Part shown: in pieces, positions 25,789 to 34,764 of the stretch
Layout: the number at the start of each line of letters is the position of its first letter
How positions within the stretch are numbered: the stretch's first letter is position 1
DNA from: Oscillospiraceae bacterium MB08-C2-2
Lineage (GTDB): Bacteria > Bacillota > Clostridia > Oscillospirales > Ruminococcaceae
NCBI GenBank assembly: GCA_035621215.1
Contig: CP141729.1
Span: forward strand, 2,006,944-2,070,943
Direction: 5' to 3'
Length of the DNA: 64,000 nt
The notes under the pieces: model-generated
Database searches by the model: none
What the model was told of the DNA's origin: nothing
What the model saw: only the letters and a program-made list of their open reading frames with translations
Position numbers and translations under genes: made by a program

Positions 25789-26403
25789 TTATCCCATAAT
25801 CAGTCTTTTTTCAACCGCATACAAAAGCTGCTCAACCAGCTCCAGATCATCGTCACTGGCAGGGCGCTTTAAAATATCGGATACCCCAATGCGCAGTGCT
25901 TCCCGGGGGGAAGGGCCTGCCCCAGGCCGTTCATCGTATTTGTTGCCGCCTTCAGGAAGCTCCACCATATAGTCAGCAGGCCGATCGTTCCCCAACAGGT
26001 AATCGGTGGTGGTTCCAAGTGCTCTGGCAACATCTACCAGCAGGCTGTATCTTGGCAATGCCTCCCCCGATTCATAGCGCTGCATAGTGCGGCTGTCAAT
26101 GGCCGCTGCATAGGCCAGCTGAGTGGAGCTCATGCCTGCCGCCTCTCTTGCCTGGGTAATTCGCTGGCTGATCAGCGTGTCACCATCCTCACGGGGCGGT
26201 GGCGGCAAGGGCATCGTAATGCATAAAATCTGTTCCCAGCTCACATCAAACTTTTGTGCCAGCTTAAGAACCGCCCGGCGATCCGGGTCTGAAAGGCCGC
26301 GCTCCCAATTAGAAAGTGTTCCCTGCGATACATTCAAATAATTAGCCAGATCTATTTGGCTTATATTAGCCGCTGTCCGCAGTTCCTTGATACAATTTGC
26401 CAT
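25789..26403 (-). CDS. Regulator with two XRE helix-turn-helix domains
   Basis: 204 residues from ATG 26403. The first HTH spans about residues 3-57 (CIKELRTAANISQIDLANYLNVSQGTLSNWERG) and the second about 77-135 (ITQAREAAGMSSTQLAYAAAIDSRTMQRYESGEALPRYS...TDYLLG). A short acidic C-terminal segment (DDDLELVEQLLYAVEKRL) may dimerise. Two tandem HTHs in one chain are unusual but known. No linked target gene stands out. Confidence 0.85.
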   Translation of the reverse strand: MANCIKELRTAANISQIDLANYLNVSQGTLSNWERGLSDPDRRAVLKLAQKFDVSWEQILCITMPLPPPPREDGDTLISQRITQAREAAGMSSTQLAYAAAIDSRTMQRYESGEALPRYSLLVDVARALGTTTDYLLGNDRPADYMVELPEGGNKYDERPGAGPSPREALRIGVSDILKRPASDDDLELVEQLLYAVEKRLIMG

Positions 26404-26578
26404 GTTGTCACCATCTCCCAACCAATGCCACATAATGTTTGTTGTTTAAAAATTGAAAATAAGAGTCTACACTACCACATATGTTCTGTTTGATCTGAAT
26501 TCTACTATAATCAATATTTTTATATTTGTCCATCGCTTCTTTTGAAGACCATCCATACTTTTTCGGGATGACCCCGAC

Positions 26579-26619
26579 AAAAAAGGCCGCACTCCCGCAT
26601 TTACCCCGAGAGTGCAGCC
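26579..26619 (-). terminator. Terminator of pflA
   Basis: On the minus strand GGCTGCACTC pairs with GAGTGCGGCC across a short loop, followed by TTTTTTTG. It lies 20 bases after the pflA stop. Confidence 0.85.
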
Positions 26620-26641
26620 TATGATTCAATCTACCCGTAAC

Positions 26642-27388
26642 CTAAACCGGGATATACAAGCCATGCCGGCGAAAAATACCCTTGGCCGCCTCCACCTGCT
26701 CCCGCTCAGGGGTGGGTGTGTCGGTCAGCTTATACAGCAGACCAAGAGTTTCCCACTTGTATTCCCCCATTTTATGAAAGGGAAGCAAATCCACCCGCTC
26801 TATGCAGGTATAAGTGGATAAAAAGGCAGCCATATCCTCCAGCAGCTCTGTATCCAGTGTATAGCCAGGCAGCAGTACATGGCGTATCCAGACCGGCTTC
26901 CCCACCTGTTCACACCAATCCAGCGTTTCCAGCGCACGGGCAGTGCCCACACCGGTCAGCTCGGTGGCAAGGCCTTCATCCAGCGCTTTGATATCCAGCA
27001 GAAGCATATCCGCCAGCTCCAGTGCCTCCAGACAGCTTTTAACCGGAAGGGCACCGCTGGTATCCAACGCTGTGTGGATGCCGTGCTTTTTCAGGCGGCG
27101 GATCAAATCGGCACAGAAGGCCGGCTGCAGCAGCGGTTCCCCGCCGGAAAGGGTTACACCGCCGGTGCGAATAAAGCCCTTATACTCCAGAATAATGGAT
27201 TCCATTTCCGCCGAGCTGATGCGCCTGCCGCCCACACTGCTCCATGTATCGGGGTTATGGCAATAAAGGCAGCGCAGGCTGCATCCCTGTAAAAACAGGA
27301 CAAATCGAAGACCCGGCCCATCCACTGTTCCCAGTGTCTCGTAGGAATGGATGCGTCCATAAATAGGGGAGTCTATATCAGGGGGCAT
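26642..27388 (-). CDS. pflA: Pyruvate formate-lyase activating enzyme
   Basis: 248 residues. A radical SAM enzyme that installs the glycyl radical on PFL. The 4Fe-4S motif CxxxCxxC is C36, C40, C43 (CSLRCLYC). SAM-binding GGVTLSGGEPLLQP and DTSGAL follow. It lies downstream of pflB on the same strand, but separated by about 680 bases of tandem repeats, so read-through from pflB is uncertain. Confidence 0.96.
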   Translation of the reverse strand: MPPDIDSPIYGRIHSYETLGTVDGPGLRFVLFLQGCSLRCLYCHNPDTWSSVGGRRISSAEMESIILEYKGFIRTGGVTLSGGEPLLQPAFCADLIRRLKKHGIHTALDTSGALPVKSCLEALELADMLLLDIKALDEGLATELTGVGTARALETLDWCEQVGKPVWIRHVLLPGYTLDTELLEDMAAFLSTYTCIERVDLLPFHKMGEYKWETLGLLYKLTDTPTPEREQVEAAKGIFRRHGLYIPV

Positions 27389-27420
27389 AACAAGTCATAT
27401 CCTTTGCAATGAATTTAAGG

Positions 27421-27780
27421 CTTCGCCTCTTTCGTCGAGGAGACTTCGTCTCTTTTGTCGGGCGCAGGTTTGGGTGATACTCTACCTTCCTTCACGATGG
27501 CAAAGGCTTCATCTTTTTCGTCGCGCATAGGCTTGGCGGATGCCCTGACTTCCTTCTCAATGGCAAGGGTTTCGCCATCGAGTGGGAAGGGAGACTTCGT
27601 CTCTTTTGTCGGGCGCAGGTTTGGCTGGTACCCTGACTTCCTTCTCAATGGCAAGGGTTTCGCCATCGAGTGGGAAGGGAGACTTCGTCTCTTTTGTCGG
27701 GCGCAGGTTTGGGTGGTGCCCTGACTTCCTTCTCAATGGCAAGGGTTTCGCCATCGAGTGGAAAGGGAGATAAAGTCCTC
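27421..27780. repeat. 88-bp tandem repeats between pflA and pflB
   Basis: A unit containing GGGAGACTTCGTCTCTTTTG, TCGGGCGCAGGTTTGG, TGACTTCCTTCTCAATGGCA and GGGTTTCGCCATCGAGTGG recurs at 27592, 27680 and, partly, 27768 (88-base period), with a more divergent unit at 27441. AGACTTCGTCT is itself palindromic. The frames open through it are repetitive and not credible proteins. Confidence 0.85.
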
Positions 27781-28060
27781 CTGCTGTTGCCCGAAGCAAG
27801 GGGTGAAACCCCTGTTCCTAACAACACTAAACCGACATCATCGGGTGGTGAGCCTATGATTCCCACCAGCCTAAGCCCGAAGGAAGGGGTGAAATCCCCG
27901 TTCCCAACAACACTAAACCGACATCATCGGGTGGTGAGCCTATGATTCCTACCAGCCTAGGCCCGAAGCAAGGGGTGAAATCCCCGTTCCCAACAACACT
28001 AAACCGACATCATCGGGTGGTGAGCCTATGATTCCCACCAGCCTAAGCCCGAAGGAAGGG
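27781..28060. repeat. 86-bp tandem repeats, second block
   Basis: Three near-identical units with CATCATCGGGTGGTGAGCCT at 27836, 27922 and 28008 (86-base period), each with CCTATGATTCC, ACCAGCCTA, GCCCGAAG and CCCGTTCCCAACAACACTAA. The last unit runs into the pflB 3' end. Period and lack of spacer variation rule out CRISPR. Confidence 0.85.
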
Positions 28061-28069
28061 GCAACGCCC

Positions 28070-30283
28070 CTAGAATTTGTGGTGGAAGGTGCGGTTGAGA
28101 ACATCCATCTGCTGCTCACGGGTCAGCTTGACGAAGTTAACAGCGTAGCCGGAAACACGAATGGTCAGCTGCGGGTATTTCTCGGGATGATCCATGGCAT
28201 CCAGCAGAACCTCACGCTGCAACACATTGACATTCATGTGGTGGGCGTGTTCTGCAAAGTAGCCATCCATCAAAGAAGAAAGGTTGGCCTTCCGCTCCTC
28301 CAGTGTTTTGCCCAAGGCATCGGGAATAATAGAGAAGGTGTAGGAGATACCGTCCTGTGCATACTCATAAGGCAGCTTGGCAACCGACTTCATGGAAGCC
28401 AGTGCACCGTTGCTGTCTCTGCCGTGGCCGGGGTTGGCACCGGGAGCAAAAGGCTCGCCGTATTTGCGGCCATCGGGAGTGGAGCCGGTGTGCTTGCCAT
28501 ATACTACGTTTGAGGTAATGGTAAGAACAGAAAGGGTGTGCATAGCGCCACGATAGGTGGGGTGCTGGCGCAGCTTGTTCATAAAGCTCTTGACGATATC
28601 AGCAGCGATATCATCCACCCGGCTGTCGTTGTTACCATAGGCGGGGTATGCACCCTCTACGTGATAATCCACAGCCAGACCCTGCTCGTTGCGGATCACC
28701 TTAACCTTGGCATGCTTAATGGCAGAAAGGCTGTCTGCTACCACAGAGAGTCCGGCCACGCCGGCAGCCTGTGTGCGCAGAATGGTCTGATCGTGAAGAG
28801 CCATTTCCAAGCTCTCGTAGCAGTATTTATCGTGCATATAGTGAATCACGTTGAGGGTGTTCATATAGAGGCGCGCCAGCCAATCGCAAACCGTATCGAA
28901 TTTGCGGGAGACTTCATCATAATCCAAATACTCAGTGGTAATGGGTGCAAACTCAGGCCCGATCTGCTCGCCGGTCAGCTCATCCTTGCCGCCGTTGATG
29001 GCATAGAGAAGAGCCTTGGCCAGATTGGCTCTGGCTCCGAAGAACTGCATCTGCTTGCCGATGCGCATAGCGGAAACGCAGCAGGCAATGCCATAGTCGT
29101 CTCCCCATTTCTCCCGCATGATATCATCGTTTTCATACTGGATGGAAGAAGTTTCAATGGAAAGGCGGGCGCAGAAGCTCTTGAAGTTCTGGGGCAGGTT
29201 CTCACTCCAAAGAACGGTCATGTTGGGCTCGGGAGCAGGCCCCAGATTGGTGAGAGTATGCAGGAAGCGGTAGGTCATTTTGGTGACCATGTGGCGGCCA
29301 TCCAAGCCCACACCGCCCAGTGCCTCGGTTACCCATGTGGGGTCACCGGAGAACAGCTCATCGTAGGCAGGGGTGCGCAGGAAGCGGACCATACGCAACT
29401 TCATGACAAAATGATCCACAAACTCCTGAATCTGATCTTCGGTGTAGCGGCCTTCGGCCAGATCCTTTTGAGCATAAACATCCAAGAAAGTGGAGACACG
29501 GCCCAAAGACATAGCGGCACCGTTCTGCTCCTTAACAGCACCCAGATAGGCAAAATACAGCCACTGAATTGCCTCTTTGGTATCGCTGGCGGGAACGGTG
29601 ATATCAAAGCCATAGCTTTCAGCCATTTTGCCCAGCTTTTTCAGGGAGCGAATCTGCTCGGAAATTTCTTCACGAGCAAGAATGGTGGTTTCGTCCATTA
29701 CATCCCGGTCAAGCTGCTTTTTGGCTTTGGATTTTTCTTCGATCAGGCGGCTGAGGCCATACAGGGCAACCCGGCGATAGTCGCCGATGATGCGGCCGCG
29801 GCCATAGGCATCGGGCAGGCCGGTGATGATGTGAGAATGGCGAGCTTTTTTCATGTCGTCGGTATAAGCATCGAATACGCCGTCGTTGTGAGTTTTGCGG
29901 TATTTGAAAACCTCAGCTACCTTCGGATTCATGGGGGTGTTGTAGGCTTGGAGGGAGGTTTCGACCATACGGATGCCGCCAAAAGGCATAATGGCTCTTT
30001 CCAGCGGGGCGGAAGTCTGAAGCCCCACAATGGATTCCAGCTTTTGATCAATGTAACCGGGAGCATAGGCATCGATACCGGAGATTACATCGGCATCAAT
30101 GGAAAGAACTCCACCCTTTTCCCGCTCTTTGTGCATCAGCTCTACCACTTGATCCCACAGCTTCAGCGTGGTCTGGGTGGGTGAAGTCAAAAAGCTGTCA
30201 TCCCCATCGTATGGGGTATAACTATCCACAATAAAACTGCGGACGTCGATTTCCTTCTTCCAGGGGGCCTGTTGATTTTTCAT
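28070..30283 (-). CDS. pflB: Formate C-acetyltransferase (pyruvate formate-lyase)
   Basis: 737 residues from ATG 30283 (AGAGGAG upstream). It cleaves pyruvate with CoA to acetyl-CoA and formate under anoxia. The catalytic Cys-Cys is in [25 protein letters not shown], and the radical Gly is G712 in RVSGYAVNF near the C-terminus. A consensus promoter lies 76 bases upstream. With PFOR at 34765 the cell has two routes from pyruvate to acetyl-CoA. Confidence 0.97.
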   Translation of the reverse strand: MKNQQAPWKKEIDVRSFIVDSYTPYDGDDSFLTSPTQTTLKLWDQVVELMHKEREKGGVLSIDADVISGIDAYAPGYIDQKLESIVGLQTSAPLERAIMPFGGIRMVETSLQAYNTPMNPKVAEVFKYRKTHNDGVFDAYTDDMKKARHSHIITGLPDAYGRGRIIGDYRRVALYGLSRLIEEKSKAKKQLDRDVMDETTILAREEISEQIRSLKKLGKMAESYGFDITVPASDTKEAIQWLYFAYLGAVKEQNGAAMSLGRVSTFLDVYAQKDLAEGRYTEDQIQEFVDHFVMKLRMVRFLRTPAYDELFSGDPTWVTEALGGVGLDGRHMVTKMTYRFLHTLTNLGPAPEPNMTVLWSENLPQNFKSFCARLSIETSSIQYENDDIMREKWGDDYGIACCVSAMRIGKQMQFFGARANLAKALLYAINGGKDELTGEQIGPEFAPITTEYLDYDEVSRKFDTVCDWLARLYMNTLNVIHYMHDKYCYESLEMALHDQTILRTQAAGVAGLSVVADSLSAIKHAKVKVIRNEQGLAVDYHVEGAYPAYGNNDSRVDDIAADIVKSFMNKLRQHPTYRGAMHTLSVLTITSNVVYGKHTGSTPDGRKYGEPFAPGANPGHGRDSNGALASMKSVAKLPYEYAQDGISYTFSIIPDALGKTLEERKANLSSLMDGYFAEHAHHMNVNVLQREVLLDAMDHPEKYPQLTIRVSGYAVNFVKLTREQQMDVLNRTFHHKF

Positions 30284-30358
30284 AGGTTTTGCTCCTCTCA
30301 TTTTAAGAAATTAGTCAAGTGCAACAAATTGAAATATCTATATATAGTCTATATTTCG

Positions 30359-30387
30359 ATTATAATACTAAATCTTGTGTATGTCAA
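30359..30387 (-). promoter_or_regulatory. Consensus promoter of pflB
   Basis: On the minus strand TTGACA (30382-30387), 17-base spacer, TATAAT (30359-30364): a perfect sigma-A promoter, as expected for a highly expressed gene. Confidence 0.9.
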
Positions 30388-30576
30388 CCATATGTAATTA
30401 CAAATATAGTCAAAACACACCATTTTACTCGGCTATTTCGCATAATCATCAGGAAAAAATTTTCTGCTTTAAATAAGCATTTTTCCAGCTGCTTGTTCAA
30501 TTTGAAGGCCGGCATTCAAACCGCGTTGTTTTAGTATGCTCCGCTTATATGGTAAAAAAACTTTTCCTTCGGGCAG
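30388..30576. other. AT-rich intergenic DNA
   Basis: Between the pflB promoter and the terminator of the DnaC-like gene. No gene seen; open frames here lack ribosome sites. Confidence 0.6.
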
Positions 30577-30613
30577 AAAAAATACCCGGACGCAAAATGC
30601 GTCTCCGGGTATT
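30577..30613 (-). terminator. Terminator of the DnaC-like gene
   Basis: On the minus strand AATACCCGGAGACGC pairs with GCGTCCGGGTATT (two-base bulge), followed by TTTTTTCTG. Confidence 0.85.
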
Positions 30614-30622
30614 GAAGAATTT

Positions 30623-31648
30623 TTAACAATTGGATTTGTTGGTATTTTGGCTGCCGGATTTCTGCACAAAACGGATATCCTTGCCAGCAAATTTTAGAAC
30701 TGTATAGCCACAGACAAGCCGGGATAAGATACGCTGGGTGTATCGGGTTTCAATGGCACTCAGCTCCAGATTGGTGCTGATGATGGTGGGCTTATCCTCC
30801 ATCCCCCGACTGTTGATTACATTATAAAGCACCGAGTTGGTGAACTGGGTGATAAACTCTGCCCCCAGATCATCCAGAATCAGCAGTTCACAATCCAACA
30901 GCGACTGAATGGTATCGGTATACTGATCCCGGGTATCCCCATCTCGGGAGAAACGTTCGGCTTCCAGCTTATCCATCAGCTTCTGCACCGAGATATACAC
31001 CACGCCGAAGCCTTTTTCCGCTATCCCTCCGGCAATTGCCAGTGAAAGATGTGTTTTTCCCAACCCGGTGGGCCCCAGCAGCAAAAGACTGGGCGAGGAT
31101 TTTGAAAAATCCTTTACAAAGCCTTTGCAGAGGGTCAGTATCTCCCCCATACGCCTGCGAGGGATAATTCCGGTGTTATCGATGGGCTCATTTGGATATA
31201 AATCCACCGAGAAATTATCGAAACGAAATTTTTCCACCGGTGCTTTCTCCGAAAGGCTGCGAAAAGCCGATCGGCGCAGCAGCTGCTCCATACATCGGCA
31301 CCGGTGTGGGCCAATGTAGCCCCGGTCAAGGCAATCCGGGCAATAGTGAAGCTCTTGGAGATAATCAGGCGGATACCCCGCCGATTCCAACAAGGCTCCC
31401 CTGCGGCGCTGAAGGCGCTGGTTTTCTTCCTTCAGGCGCTCCACCAGTTCCTGCGCCCTTTCGGGTTTGGAAAGAATCAGCCGTGCAAGGCGCAGCCCTG
31501 TTCCGGAAAGCTCTTTTTCGATCCCCTCCACAGCGGGGAGCTTTGCATATATTTCCGCCCGGCGGCGCCGGCTTTCCTCCTGGCTCTCCTGCCGGCGGCG
31601 ATCCAGCGTTTCCCACGCCTGACTGTATGCCTCTCTGGAAAATCCCAA
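30623..31648 (-). CDS. DnaC/IstB-like replicative helicase loader ATPase
   Basis: 341 residues, start TTG 31648 behind GGAGGTG. An N-terminal coiled, Arg-rich region (to about 95) precedes a zinc-binding cluster (CPDC ... CRC, about 103-119) and an AAA+ domain with Walker A GPTGLGKTH and Walker B LLILDDLGAE. It loads DnaB-type helicase. It follows the DnaD-like gene, and the pair is the standard Firmicute primosome couple. Confidence 0.92.
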   Translation of the reverse strand: MGFSREAYSQAWETLDRRRQESQEESRRRRAEIYAKLPAVEGIEKELSGTGLRLARLILSKPERAQELVERLKEENQRLQRRRGALLESAGYPPDYLQELHYCPDCLDRGYIGPHRCRCMEQLLRRSAFRSLSEKAPVEKFRFDNFSVDLYPNEPIDNTGIIPRRRMGEILTLCKGFVKDFSKSSPSLLLLGPTGLGKTHLSLAIAGGIAEKGFGVVYISVQKLMDKLEAERFSRDGDTRDQYTDTIQSLLDCELLILDDLGAEFITQFTNSVLYNVINSRGMEDKPTIISTNLELSAIETRYTQRILSRLVCGYTVLKFAGKDIRFVQKSGSQNTNKSNC

Positions 31649-31729
31649 GACTTCACCTCCATTTCGGGTTTTGGGCTTATGGCTGTAACGGCTTCAATGA
31701 GCTTGACCTAATCTTATTGCAACGCCCCC

Positions 31730-31862
31730 CGCCGTCGTGAACAGAGGCAAAAAGTTCTACAAGCCTTTGCCTGACGAATGGGGCGAAACCCCCAACAAAT
31801 GGGCGATACCTCAGCCATCGTGAACAGAGGCAAAAAGTTTTACAAGCCTTTGCCTGACGAAT
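31730..31862. repeat. 83-bp direct repeat between dnaD- and dnaC-like genes
   Basis: CGTGAACAGAGGCAAAAAGT, ACAAGCCTTTGCCTGACGAA and TGGGGCGAA occur at 31736 and again at 31819, an 83-base period with few mismatches. The second copy supplies the last codons and the stop of the DnaD-like gene. Confidence 0.85.
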
Positions 31863-32898
31863 GGGGCGAAGCCCCCCCGACAGGGCCATAGGTGACCATC
31901 CGTTCCAGTTCATCCATACTGTAGGAGCTGGAAGGCTTCTCTTTGCTGCCCGGAACCTTGCCTTTAGCACTTTCGGGTCTGGCCTCTTGGGCCGCCTGCT
32001 GGGGGGTAGTGATGCCGCTCTGCTTCCAGCTTTTGAGGATGCCGCCCATATAATCGAAGGAAAGCTTACCAATGGCTTCCACACAGCGTTCATAAGCCAT
32101 ACCGATCAAATCGGGGCTTTGGCCGTATTCCTCAGTCCACGCATTGATAAAGCGCTTCTCTTTAGAAATCAGCCGCCGGTCATTGATGCCCAGCAAGGCC
32201 TGAACCTGCCCATAAATATTGCGGCGCTGTGCACAGCGAAGAATTTCCTTTTCCGCCTTTTCGTGGGTGTCCACCCCTTTTTCCATCCACCGAGCGGCCT
32301 GCCGCTCAATGTTATGTACAGAATCCCGCCCATCGGTGACACAATAATGCACCAGCATCAGAATCAGGTCGGGAGCCATGCCATAGTAACTGTAAAGGGA
32401 GACAATGACCTCGGTGGCCTGAGCGGTCAGGGGCTTGCCCAGCACGCCTTGACTTTCCTGCAAAAGATAAACAATGTTCTGGTCGCTGGCCGCCATCTGG
32501 GTAATATCCCGGGTGGTTAGCTTGGGGCGTGCCCGGGTCAGGCGCACCACCTGCTGGCTATCCTCTTGGGGAGGCGGAACCAGCCGTGTAACGGGGGAGC
32601 CCTCCTGCCCAGCGGGCTGGGGTTCGGCCTGCTGTGGCTGTGGCTTTTCAGCCAATGGTTCCTCCCCACGCTGAACGAAGCCAAGCTGCACCCAGTAATG
32701 AAAGGCATCCTGCACATCGGTCAGAGAAATATTCAGCAAAGAGGCAATCTGCTCATCCTCAATCTGCCCGCCATGACGCAGCAAAACCAGCAGAACCTTG
32801 AGAGAATCCCGGCCGCACAGCTTGAGGTGCTTATCCACAAGCTCGGTGGGAACAGCAAACACACTGCTCCAAATCCCGCCCTCCAGTGAATATTTCAT
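31840..32898 (-). CDS. DnaD-domain replication initiation protein
   Basis: 352 residues. An N-terminal winged-helix DnaD-like region (about 1-75, LKVLLVLLRHGGQIEDEQIASLLN), a Pro/Gln-rich linker, then two DnaD C-terminal-type domains (about 140-215 and 230-300). It remodels origin DNA and recruits the helicase loader, whose gene follows. After SYSMDELERMVTYGPV the last dozen residues (GGASPHSSGKGL) are encoded in repeat DNA at 31840-31862, so the natural C-terminus seems replaced. Still probably functional. Confidence 0.88.
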   Translation of the reverse strand: MKYSLEGGIWSSVFAVPTELVDKHLKLCGRDSLKVLLVLLRHGGQIEDEQIASLLNISLTDVQDAFHYWVQLGFVQRGEEPLAEKPQPQQAEPQPAGQEGSPVTRLVPPPQEDSQQVVRLTRARPKLTTRDITQMAASDQNIVYLLQESQGVLGKPLTAQATEVIVSLYSYYGMAPDLILMLVHYCVTDGRDSVHNIERQAARWMEKGVDTHEKAEKEILRCAQRRNIYGQVQALLGINDRRLISKEKRFINAWTEEYGQSPDLIGMAYERCVEAIGKLSFDYMGGILKSWKQSGITTPQQAAQEARPESAKGKVPGSKEKPSSSYSMDELERMVTYGPVGGASPHSSGKGL

Positions 32899-32950
32899 TT
32901 GTCTTGCTCCCTTCTGTTTTCAGCGGGTCCGGCATCGGGGAGCAGACAGG

Positions 32951-34402
32951 CTATATATGCCAGCCTGCCGCATCCAAAATGCGGCCCAGTTCCAGATATT
33001 TTTGATACATAGGGTCATAAAGCGGATGCCGACCGGCATCGGGTTCTATACGGGTCTTGGAGAAGCTTGCCTTCATATCTTTGCCCGCACCAACCAGCGC
33101 CGCTCCAAGGCAGGTGGTCTCTTGAATTTCAGGAATGGTGATGGCAATGCCGGTGATATCGCTCATACTGTGCATCAGCACTTTATTGCGGGTGCCCCCG
33201 CCCACCATCATGAAGTTGTTGCCCGGCCCACCTTCCACGGCTTCCAGAACATATCGGGTTTCATAGGCGATACCCTCCATAACCGCTTTGAGCATACGGC
33301 CCCGGGTTGCGCCCCGCTCCAAACCGATAAAGGAGCCTTTATAGCTTCCATCCAACCGGGGAGCGCCTCTGCCCACCAGATAGGGATAATACAAAATCCC
33401 AGAAGGTTCATCCGCATATTCTTCCATAAGACCCATCATAATGGAATAATCCTTATCCCGATCCTTGAGATCGAGAATTTCCCGAATCCACTCCATAGAG
33501 CCGCCGGAGGCCTGAACCGAACCCAGCCACGTCATGCGGTCCTCCAGCACATGCAGGCCGAAGGAAAAGCCCCGCTCGTAATCCTGCCGGGTAAGGGGGC
33601 GGGATTTAAAGTTGCCCAAAATGGCCTGAGCGGTACCCATAGAGGCAAAAATATCCTCCTCATGCACAGCGCCCACCGCCACAGCGGAGCACCAATGGTC
33701 ATGGCCGCTCACATTGACAGGAATACTGCCGGAAAGACCCACAGTCTCCATAATATCCTGCTTGACCATGACATCCGAAGGGGACGAGGCATTTTTGGCA
33801 CGGGCGAAAATATCCGTCGGAAGGCCCATTTTTTCCATAAAGGCCTGATCGTATTCAAGGGTATTGATGTTAAAGCAGTAGGTGCGCAGAGCCAAGGTAT
33901 AATCGGTGAGGAATTCACCGGTGAGCCGGTAGCAGATATAATCGGGAGGTGAAAGCCATTTGGTTCCCTGCAGATTCATCCCCTTGACCTTTTGGAGATA
34001 CATCAGCTTGTAGAAGGAATATTTGTGGTAATTGTGCAGGCCGGTTATATAAAAGCGTTCTTCATCATCGATCTCATCCCGCATTGAATCGTATACAGGG
34101 ATAGCCGCCGCAAAATACCAAGGCATCATATCGCACAAATCCTGCCCGGAAGCAGGATCAACCAGCAAGCCGCCCTCGGCCATACCGGTGATTCCGATGG
34201 ATTTAACAACCAGCCCCGGATACCGGGAAGTAATATTTTTCAGCATCTGCATGACCGAGGCCCAAATGGCCTCCATATCATAATAGATGCGCTCCTTTAC
34301 CGGCGAGGGGCACGATTCTACAGTCAGCGTTGCGCCCGTTTCATCAAACAAACCCACCTTACAGTTGGTGGTTCCAATGTCAATCCCAAGATACCCTTCC
34401 AA
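32951..34402 (-). CDS. FGGY-family carbohydrate kinase
   Basis: 483 residues, start TTG 34402 behind GGGGGAG. The phosphate-1 motif DIGTTNCKVGLFD is at the N-terminus, NVSGHDHWCSAVAVGA mid-chain and the adenosine motif MVGGGTRNKVLMHSM near the end. The family phosphorylates pentuloses, polyols and related sugars; the sequence does not decide among xylulose, gluconate or others. No transporter or isomerase is adjacent. Confidence 0.9.
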   Translation of the reverse strand: MEGYLGIDIGTTNCKVGLFDETGATLTVESCPSPVKERIYYDMEAIWASVMQMLKNITSRYPGLVVKSIGITGMAEGGLLVDPASGQDLCDMMPWYFAAAIPVYDSMRDEIDDEERFYITGLHNYHKYSFYKLMYLQKVKGMNLQGTKWLSPPDYICYRLTGEFLTDYTLALRTYCFNINTLEYDQAFMEKMGLPTDIFARAKNASSPSDVMVKQDIMETVGLSGSIPVNVSGHDHWCSAVAVGAVHEEDIFASMGTAQAILGNFKSRPLTRQDYERGFSFGLHVLEDRMTWLGSVQASGGSMEWIREILDLKDRDKDYSIMMGLMEEYADEPSGILYYPYLVGRGAPRLDGSYKGSFIGLERGATRGRMLKAVMEGIAYETRYVLEAVEGGPGNNFMMVGGGTRNKVLMHSMSDITGIAITIPEIQETTCLGAALVGAGKDMKASFSKTRIEPDAGRHPLYDPMYQKYLELGRILDAAGWHI

Positions 34403-34548
34403 GACAGCTCCCCCGATTCTTCACTTTTGTTATGCATGTACCACGGACAAAGTTAAGTATATCGCATTTCTTTTACGGAATCAAGAGAAGCAAGGCTCTT
34501 GGGGCTCTTTGCCGGATAAAAAAGGAACCGGCTCTAAAGACCGGTTCC

Positions 34549-34698
34549 ATAGAGCGTGCAGATATTTGTCTGCACGCTCTATGGGGGGCATCCAATGCCC
34601 CCCTTAATCCCCCCGGATTGCGCCGCTACAGCGCAAAAAGCGGAATAATTATGGATAAAAACACATCTTCTTTAAATTAAATATGGTTTGTTAAATTA
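34549..34698 (-). repeat. Palindromic element B, copy B1, inside a duplicated terminator
   Basis: Inverted copy of the B family: variable hairpin AGAGCGTGCAGA/TCTGCACGCTCT, GGGGGGCATCCAATGCCCCC, CCCCCCGGATTGCGCC, GCGCAAAAAGCGG. The far end is diverged. It is flanked by near-identical 28-base copies of a terminator hairpin, 34521-34548 and 34699-34726. Confidence 0.85.
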
Positions 34699-34730
34699 AA
34701 AGGAACCGGCCCTAAAGGCCGGTTCCTTTG
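34699..34730 (-). terminator. Terminator of the PFOR gene
   Basis: AAAGGAACCGGCC / GGCCGGTTCCTTT hairpin 35 bases after the PFOR stop. A near-identical second copy (34521-34548) lies beyond element B1, with TTTTTT on its minus-strand 3' side. Confidence 0.85.
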
Positions 34731-34764
34731 CAGTATATAACAGGTTGGGAACAGAAGCTAAATC

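Noticed and set aside
26408-26629. 73-codon minus-strand frame between pflA and the double-HTH gene
   Set aside because: It starts inside the pflA terminator hairpin and overlaps the start region of the regulator; no ribosome site or similarity seen.
27415-28060. Possible CRISPR array or repeat protein between pflA and pflB
   Set aside because: Units of 86-88 bp without unique spacers, and frames through them give only low-complexity repeats; they are minisatellites.
28538-30184. 548-codon open frame antisense to pflB
   Set aside because: Same cause: shadow of a highly expressed, codon-biased gene.
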